From positions 36,135,389 to 36,199,388 of the forward strand of contig CM034240.1 in assembly GCA_019916065.1 (NCBI GenBank): a stretch of DNA of 64,000 nt, written 5' to 3'. Positions 58,621-64,000 of the stretch are shown here, in pieces; the stretch's first letter is position 1; each line of letters starts with the position of its first letter. A program made the translations under genes and the position numbers. The notes beneath the pieces are model-generated. The model saw nothing but the letters and a program-made list of their open reading frames with translations. It searched no databases and was not told where the DNA came from. The stretch is from Vitellaria paradoxa. Lineage: Eukaryota > Streptophyta > Magnoliopsida > Ericales > Sapotaceae.

Positions 58621-61600
58621 TCAAACCACATTAGTTTGACCAGTAAGTGCATCCTCAAGCTGCAACGAACCATCCTTCATCAGATTAACGCTCAAGGTCT
58701 TGAATCTCTCCCTTGAATATTGCCGTGACGCCTTTCTCCAGTCAGTTCCAGCTTTCATCATTGCTACGAACTCATCATAACTGACTTTCCCATCCTGTTA
58801 GATAGTTTTGTTAAATCAGTATGAACAACAATGTAAGAACAGGAAATAAAGTGGGTTTGCAATGAGTTATAGGAGTACACTGAATACCCAAAAATTGAAC
58901 CAATCCGATCCTTTGGACCATGTCGATTCTATTAAGGATGTTTACACCTCAAAATATTCTTTAAGCAAGTCCCTAACAATGCATTAAATTCTACTACTGC
59001 ATTTCATGTTTTCAGGGTAACTTTAAATTATCATAACTTTCTGTACAAATCAATAATAGCACGATATACATATGATTGAAAAAGTTTTTGAATCTAGTTT
59101 CCAATAACACAAACCTTGTGTAATTTGGAGTTCACAAAGTGTGATGATATTGTCTACTGAACAACAAACCAATTAGACACAACAAATCTGATTTTCTACA
59201 GAATAGAAACCAACTTGATATAGATATGGCTGGAAAGCTCTCTGAGTCTAGTTTCCAATGCCTCAAATCTTGTGTAATTTAGCACTCTGTAGAGGAATTT
59301 ATGTTTATTTTCGAAAAGTATAGTATTTCTATTTATAGAATCGTAAATTGACCAAAAAAACTACTTAACTAATTTCTTTGCCTAATTTAAATTATTTATT
59401 CAATTTGATCTCTTTCCAAGTATAAAGGGCACGTGTCAAATAAAGAGAGAATTAAAAGGTAATTATTTAAGTAGTGGAGCTGTAGCTACATCAGGGAAAA
59501 GTTACCACATCATGGGAAAGTACATCATGAGGCAAGAAGTGGCTGAGTGATTATTGGAAGTTATTACATTATTTTGCTTATAAATACATGGAGAATGCAT
59601 TAAGAAATAGACCGCAATCAGCATTGCAACACTTGGGACTTTTATCTTTTTCTTTGTAGGTGTATTTCTAACTTAAATTGTTACTTTCTTATCTGTTACT
59701 TGTAAACATTGCTATCTAGTTGGCTTATGTACTTGGACATTAAGACCCCGTTTGGTAACATTAATGTTTACTATTCTTTTTTATTTATATCTACAAATTT
59801 TTGAAAACTAGTAAAACGAACGTGTTTGGTAAATCTATTTTTACTTTTTCGTTGTTAAAAAAATGAAAACTTAAACAAAAAAAATCATGTTTTACTCTTG
59901 TTTTTTTTCTTTCATAACATTTTGTCAATTTTAACACTTTGTTTATTTTTATTGCATCATATTAAAATAAATTATTTTATTCAAATACTTTATTAAAGTA
60001 AAAATTATTTTTATGAATAATATATTATTATAATGTTTCATTTTATTAAAATTAAAAAATACTTCTAAAATAATAAATTATCATTAAAATGACTTATTTT
60101 ATTAAACTAAAATTCTTAATAAGTAATAATTACCTTTTAAAATTATTTATTTTATTAAATTAAATTAATTTTATTAAATAAAATAAGTGTTTTATTTGAA
60201 TTAATTATTATTAGAAAATAAATAATTTATAACATTAAATTAATTAATTTAAATATATTTTGTTAAATTAATTAATTAAAATTAATGTCAATTAATTTTA
60301 TTAAAAATTTTAATAAATTAATTATTGTAAACAAAATTTCATTACCAAACATATTTTCTGTTTTTATTTTGGAAAAAAAATTGACAACTGAAAATAAAAA
60401 ATTGAAAAAAAAACAGTTAAACATAAACAAAAAAAAAAAAAAACATAAATATTCCCAAATGGGCCCTAAAAACTTTTTATTAGAGATTAATAAACTTTAT
60501 TCATTCTAAATCCTTGAAGATTAGCAAATTGGTAACTTCTACTTTGATTTGTATATGATCTTGTGGGCTAATCAAAGATCAACAAACTTGATTTGCTCTA
60601 CTTTATCTAGCACTGCTCAATATCCAAGAAGTCCTAAAATACAACATCAGAACCGCACGCACACAATTACTCTGATTATATCAAGCCATACAAAACGGTC
60701 ACATTTTGTATCAAGAACGAGAAGAACATCTCTTTTTTAGTTTTCAAACCAACAAGGGGTTAGGTTCATTTCTGGGCCATAAAAAGTGTTAATCTGCTTT
60801 TTATTGATTTGGTTTGAGTTAATCTAATTAAAGACCGAACCAACCCCAAATTTTAGTTTATGCAAATTTCACTACTACTTGATTTGCCCATCCTGTCATA
60901 AATTTTGTTCAATAAAGAAATGTAAGAACAGAGAATAAAGGGGTTTGCAATGACTAAATGTACATAAAATACCTGAAAACCGAACTAGTATGATCCCTTC
61001 AGGTTTGGTCGATTCAATTGGAAGTTTGATAAGGTTCGATTCTAGATTAATCTATTTTCAACACTCAACCCATACCAACCCGATTTTTAGTTTATTTTTC
61101 TATACAAATTTCATCATTATGCTAAGGACATGAATTGATAACAATCAGGTTGGTTCCTTATGATGCTTGGTTCGATTGTGGATTCAAAATTTTGAAACTG
61201 ATAAAAATCAATTTGATTCTAGGTTTAGTATGATCCTAAACTTACCCAAACCATACCCCCAGAAAATGACACGCTGTTTGTGCAAGGTTCTAGAAATTCA
61301 AAGTTTGCCAAGATTTCAATCCAAGCTTAAATCAACTTAGAACTTAAAATCCATTTAGAAATTTCCAGTGTTTCCTGCACGGTTTCAAATTTATCTGAAG
61401 ATTTCTTGTTTATTATTGTGATACCGAATGGTTTGGAAGTAATGCTTTTGAAACAAAATCAAAGGAAAAGAGGGATAGGGAATGAATGTCAAACCTTGTT
61501 AGTGTCAACTTCTCGCATAATGTTATTTAGTACATCATTATCAGTTTCACCAGATTCATCTGCTACGGCTTCTCGTAGTTCATCGAGCTCAATATACCCA

Positions 61601-63395
61601 CTTCCATCCTTATCGAAAAACATAAACGCTCTGCGGAAATGCGCATCATTCTCCATTCTCTGAAGGTGGATTATTATAGCCACAAACTCACCATAGTCCA
61701 ACACTCCATTCCCGTCAACATCAGCCTAATAAACATGGAAAATGCTATTAGACCAAAACAAGAATGATGTAACAGTGGTAAAGTTGTAATTAAAATAGAC
61801 TTTAATGATTTTATTATTTTTTAAGTGATAGGTTTACAAGTATTACACATAATTTTGGTCATTCTTTTGACAAATTTTTCTGACTGCATAGCATTACCCA
61901 AAAACATTTAAATAATATCCCATTAGTAGGAAATAGATGTTTGAAACACTGAAGTTTGAACTATGTTTATGAGAGGCTTCCGTTAGATGCTTAAGATACT
62001 TTAAATTTCATGAAGTTTTGATCAATGAACCAAATTTCCATATCAATGTTAAAGCATGCTTTCCAGAAAGATGATTATTAACTAATCATTAACACCCTAC
62101 CACAATAAATAGAAAGAACAACATTTAAATAAACAGTCATAGAATTTAGATGTGAATGGATTCAAAAGATATAATAAATAATTTAGCCATTACTTTATTG
62201 TTTACACCATTTAAAAATATTTTCAAAATAGTATGATATTCACAGCTGGCCCAAAACACAGATAAAGAAAGGTTGTATCATCTATGAAGTAGTAATCTTC
62301 ATTTGGTAATTGCTAGTCTAATTCTTTTAGTGGGATCAAAATTGTCCACACCAGATTTGTTGAAAATAGTCCAATTTTGAACCCTCTGGCTCTGATTTTA
62401 TTACCAAATAAGAAATTTCTTGGCTGTTGTGTACTAGGGTTCACATGATCTACTCAACAAACAGAAGAATTGCTACACCAGAAAGACAAACAAAAGAAAA
62501 AAAAAACGTGGATTGAGACATGATGAATATTTAATCCATGCTAATCTGGTAAAGAAGAAGAAGAAGAAGAAGAGAACAGTCTTTGATATGATAAGACTAA
62601 AAAAAAAAAAGGCCTATAGAAAGGCAACAATTAAGGATGCATTTAGAGTGCAAAAAGTTAGTATAAATTGATAAAAGCTGTAGTTTCGTAATTCGTACAG
62701 TGTGTGAAAAGTTGAAGTTTTATGGAAATTTATAGAGATTTATGGTAAAATATTGTGCTCGAAATGGAGCCTACATAATTTGAACAGTAAATCTTTAAGT
62801 AGCCTCAGAATTTACCACATCCATCAGCAACTTGATCTCAGGTTCAGCCAATTTCGAACCAACCTTATGCAGCCCAGCCTTCAGTTCCTCATACGTTATT
62901 TTCCCATCATTGTCATTATCCATCAATGTAAACTTATCTCTTATGACTTCTACCTCTTCAACAGATAAGTGTTCGGCAATTACCTACAACATTTGACCAA
63001 ACAAATCCAAAGATCATTCACAAACATTCATGTGTTGTTGATCCTCAATGTGAAAGCTGTACAAAAAATTTGCAGAAAGTCCATATAAGCTGATGTGGCC
63101 CATCACCTCAACTTTAATTTCAAAGCAGATGGCAGCAATTGCTTAATTAATTGCATTAAGTGGACCATGGGAATCAGTCAATATGGCCTTTCTGTACAGA
63201 TAAGTTTAGATGAAAACAATGAAAAGGATGCTCGTCAAGAAACAAGCACATATAATGGAAACCTATATTAGATCCTTACTCTCAGAGCTTTCTTTTTGAA
63301 TCTGTTCATTACAGAAAACTGCTTGAGCCTTGTCCTTGCTATATCTCCTAATGGAACATTTGGAGCTTTCTTTGAATTTTGAATCCAGGGGTGTT
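58621..63395 (-). CDS. Calcium-dependent protein kinase, last four exons (partial)
   Basis: Exons 63280-63395, 62816-62983, 61495-61725 and 58621-58794 join in frame (phases 1, 0, 0, 0 at the successive boundaries) to give 228 residues ending in a TGA stop. All splice sites are GT..AG (acceptors TTGGCAG, TTGTAG, TATTAG, TAACAG). The order is: end of the kinase domain (HPWIQ), autoinhibitory junction ([20 protein letters not shown]), then four EF-hands. The loops are [36 protein letters not shown], and [12 protein letters not shown], the last spanning a splice junction; all keep ligand positions 1, 3, 5 and 12. The C-terminus ([17 protein letters not shown]) resembles the CPK7/8/13/32 subgroup. 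The protein couples calcium signals to Ser/Thr phosphorylation. N-terminal and catalytic exons lie beyond the window. Confidence 0.93.
58795..61494 (-). other. Last CDPK intron (2.7 kb) with duplications
   Basis: Holds a MITE (59744-60466) and two tandem copies of a word CTAGTTTCCAAT..TTGTGTAATTT (59095 and 59237), a type of sequence often seen in plant gypsy LTRs. A TATA-like TTATAAATACATGG (59578-59591) also suggests part of an LTR. The segment 58783-58945 is repeated, diverged, at 60883-61045, including the exon-intron border. Confidence 0.6.
59744..60466. mobile_element. Tourist-like MITE (723 bp) with TAA duplication
   Basis: Starts GACCCCGTTTGGTAA and ends ATTCCCAAATGGGCCC (reverse complement GGGCCCATTTGGGAAT), imperfect terminal inverted repeats of the GGGCCCGTTTGG type. 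TAA flanks both ends (59741-59743, 60467-60469). Very AT-rich centre, non-coding. Lies inside the CDPK intron. Confidence 0.65.
62553..62572. repeat. (AAG)n microsatellite
   Basis: Six to seven AAG units in the CDPK intron 61726-62815. Confidence 0.9.
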
Positions 63396-64000
63396 CTGCC
63401 AAGGAAAAAAGCAAACATTGATTCAACTACTAAAAAGACAATATCAAGTCGCAGAAGAAAGCCAACTTACAAGCAATATATATATATAGAAACACCTTTG
63501 TAGCTAATGAGGATTGCCATATTGTCATCAAGGAATATAGACTAATTGCCTTTCCTTTTCTTTAACCACTTTTACAATCACAATTTCTTAGAAACTGCAA
63601 GTTACACAGCCCTGGTCAGAGGAGCACCATCAAGCTCAAAACTATCAGCCACTTGGCAAAATGAAAGGGGTTGAAACATCAATTTGGTATGTCAAACACA
63701 ATTTGCATATAAACCTTGTGAAGAGGAGACCAATGCAGTTGACATTGGATCACAAAGTCCAATTTTGCTTTTTAATTCATGCTCCTAGCATGTCTCAGAC
63801 TCTAAGACCAAATATTTTTCTTATTCTACTCAAGCAGTTGAGATCTAATTTTCCTTTGATCAGAAAAATTTTCTCCTCAATGGAATCGCCTAACACAAGG
63901 TAATTGCTCCATAACTGAATATGTGACTCAATATGACAAGCGTCGGAGGAAATATTATATATTTGAACATGAGGCCAGCATGTTGAATGGGTTTATGCAA
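63396..64000 (-). other. CDPK intron running off the window
   Basis: Starts as the intron upstream of the HPWIQ exon (acceptor at 63396-63397). No kinase subdomain is visible on the minus strand to base 64000, so this intron is at least 605 bp. A plus-strand reading (63661-64000, with a segment GNCSITEYVTQYDK) faintly recalls a copia gag, which would mean an element inserted here, but this is too weak to call. Confidence 0.5.

Noticed and set aside
63661..64000. Copia gag on the plus strand at the right edge
   Set aside because: Only one short segment (GNCSITEYVTQYDK) is suggestive and no second motif or element end is in view.

Overview
The window is nuclear DNA from a seed plant, most likely a eudicot. 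It is strongly AT-rich, has intron-containing genes with GT..AG splice sites, and is crowded with plant retroelements and small DNA transposons. There are no rRNA or functional tRNA genes, no CRISPR and no bacterial-style operons. Only two host genes look functional, both on the minus strand. One is a complete two-exon type II DnaJ/Hsp40 gene (8069-16847, 340 aa, one 7.76-kb intron). The other is the 3' half of a calcium-dependent protein kinase gene (58621-63395, four EF-hands, all four calcium loops intact); its kinase exons lie beyond the right edge.

Layout. 1-1672: 5' end of a decayed Ty1/copia element on the minus strand (LTR, primer-binding site, gag, start of protease). 1673-8068: gene-poor AT-rich DNA. 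8069-16847: DnaJ gene; its intron carries a tRNA-derived SINE with a perfect 9-bp target duplication and a degenerate inverted-repeat element. 17425-18590: a tandem array of about seven 145-bp units, each able to form a hairpin, about 0.6 kb upstream of the DnaJ start codon. 19015-22890: dispersed repeat, LINE fragment, and a decayed plant-mobile-domain gene. 22982-29681: two LINEs in opposite orientation. 29729-43233: a full-length 13.5-kb Ty3/gypsy element of Athila type (1.5-kb LTRs, ATAGG target duplication, tRNA-Asp-type primer site, gag, protease, RT, RNase H, integrase and extra downstream ORFs), coding on the minus strand and broken by stops, frameshifts and active-site changes. 44280-54735: a plus-strand LINE split by a solo LTR, which is split by a second element, which is split by a third; each level keeps its own 5-bp target duplication. 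55179-56761: a long foldback element and a Tourist-like MITE. 56800-58110: a broken, truncated fragment resembling the plant RAD7/rhp7-like DNA-repair protein. 58621-64000: the CDPK gene, whose last intron holds another MITE and a duplicated copy of its own splice acceptor.

How it fits together. The DnaJ protein is expected to be a cytosolic/nuclear Hsp70 co-chaperone and the CDPK a calcium-activated protein kinase; nothing links them functionally. Most of the rest is layered transposon history that can be ordered by nesting: LINE first, then the Athila-type LTR, then an unclassified 5.4-kb insertion, then a 3.8-kb LTR-like unit. All identifications come from reading the translated sequence and sequence ends by eye; no database search was run.
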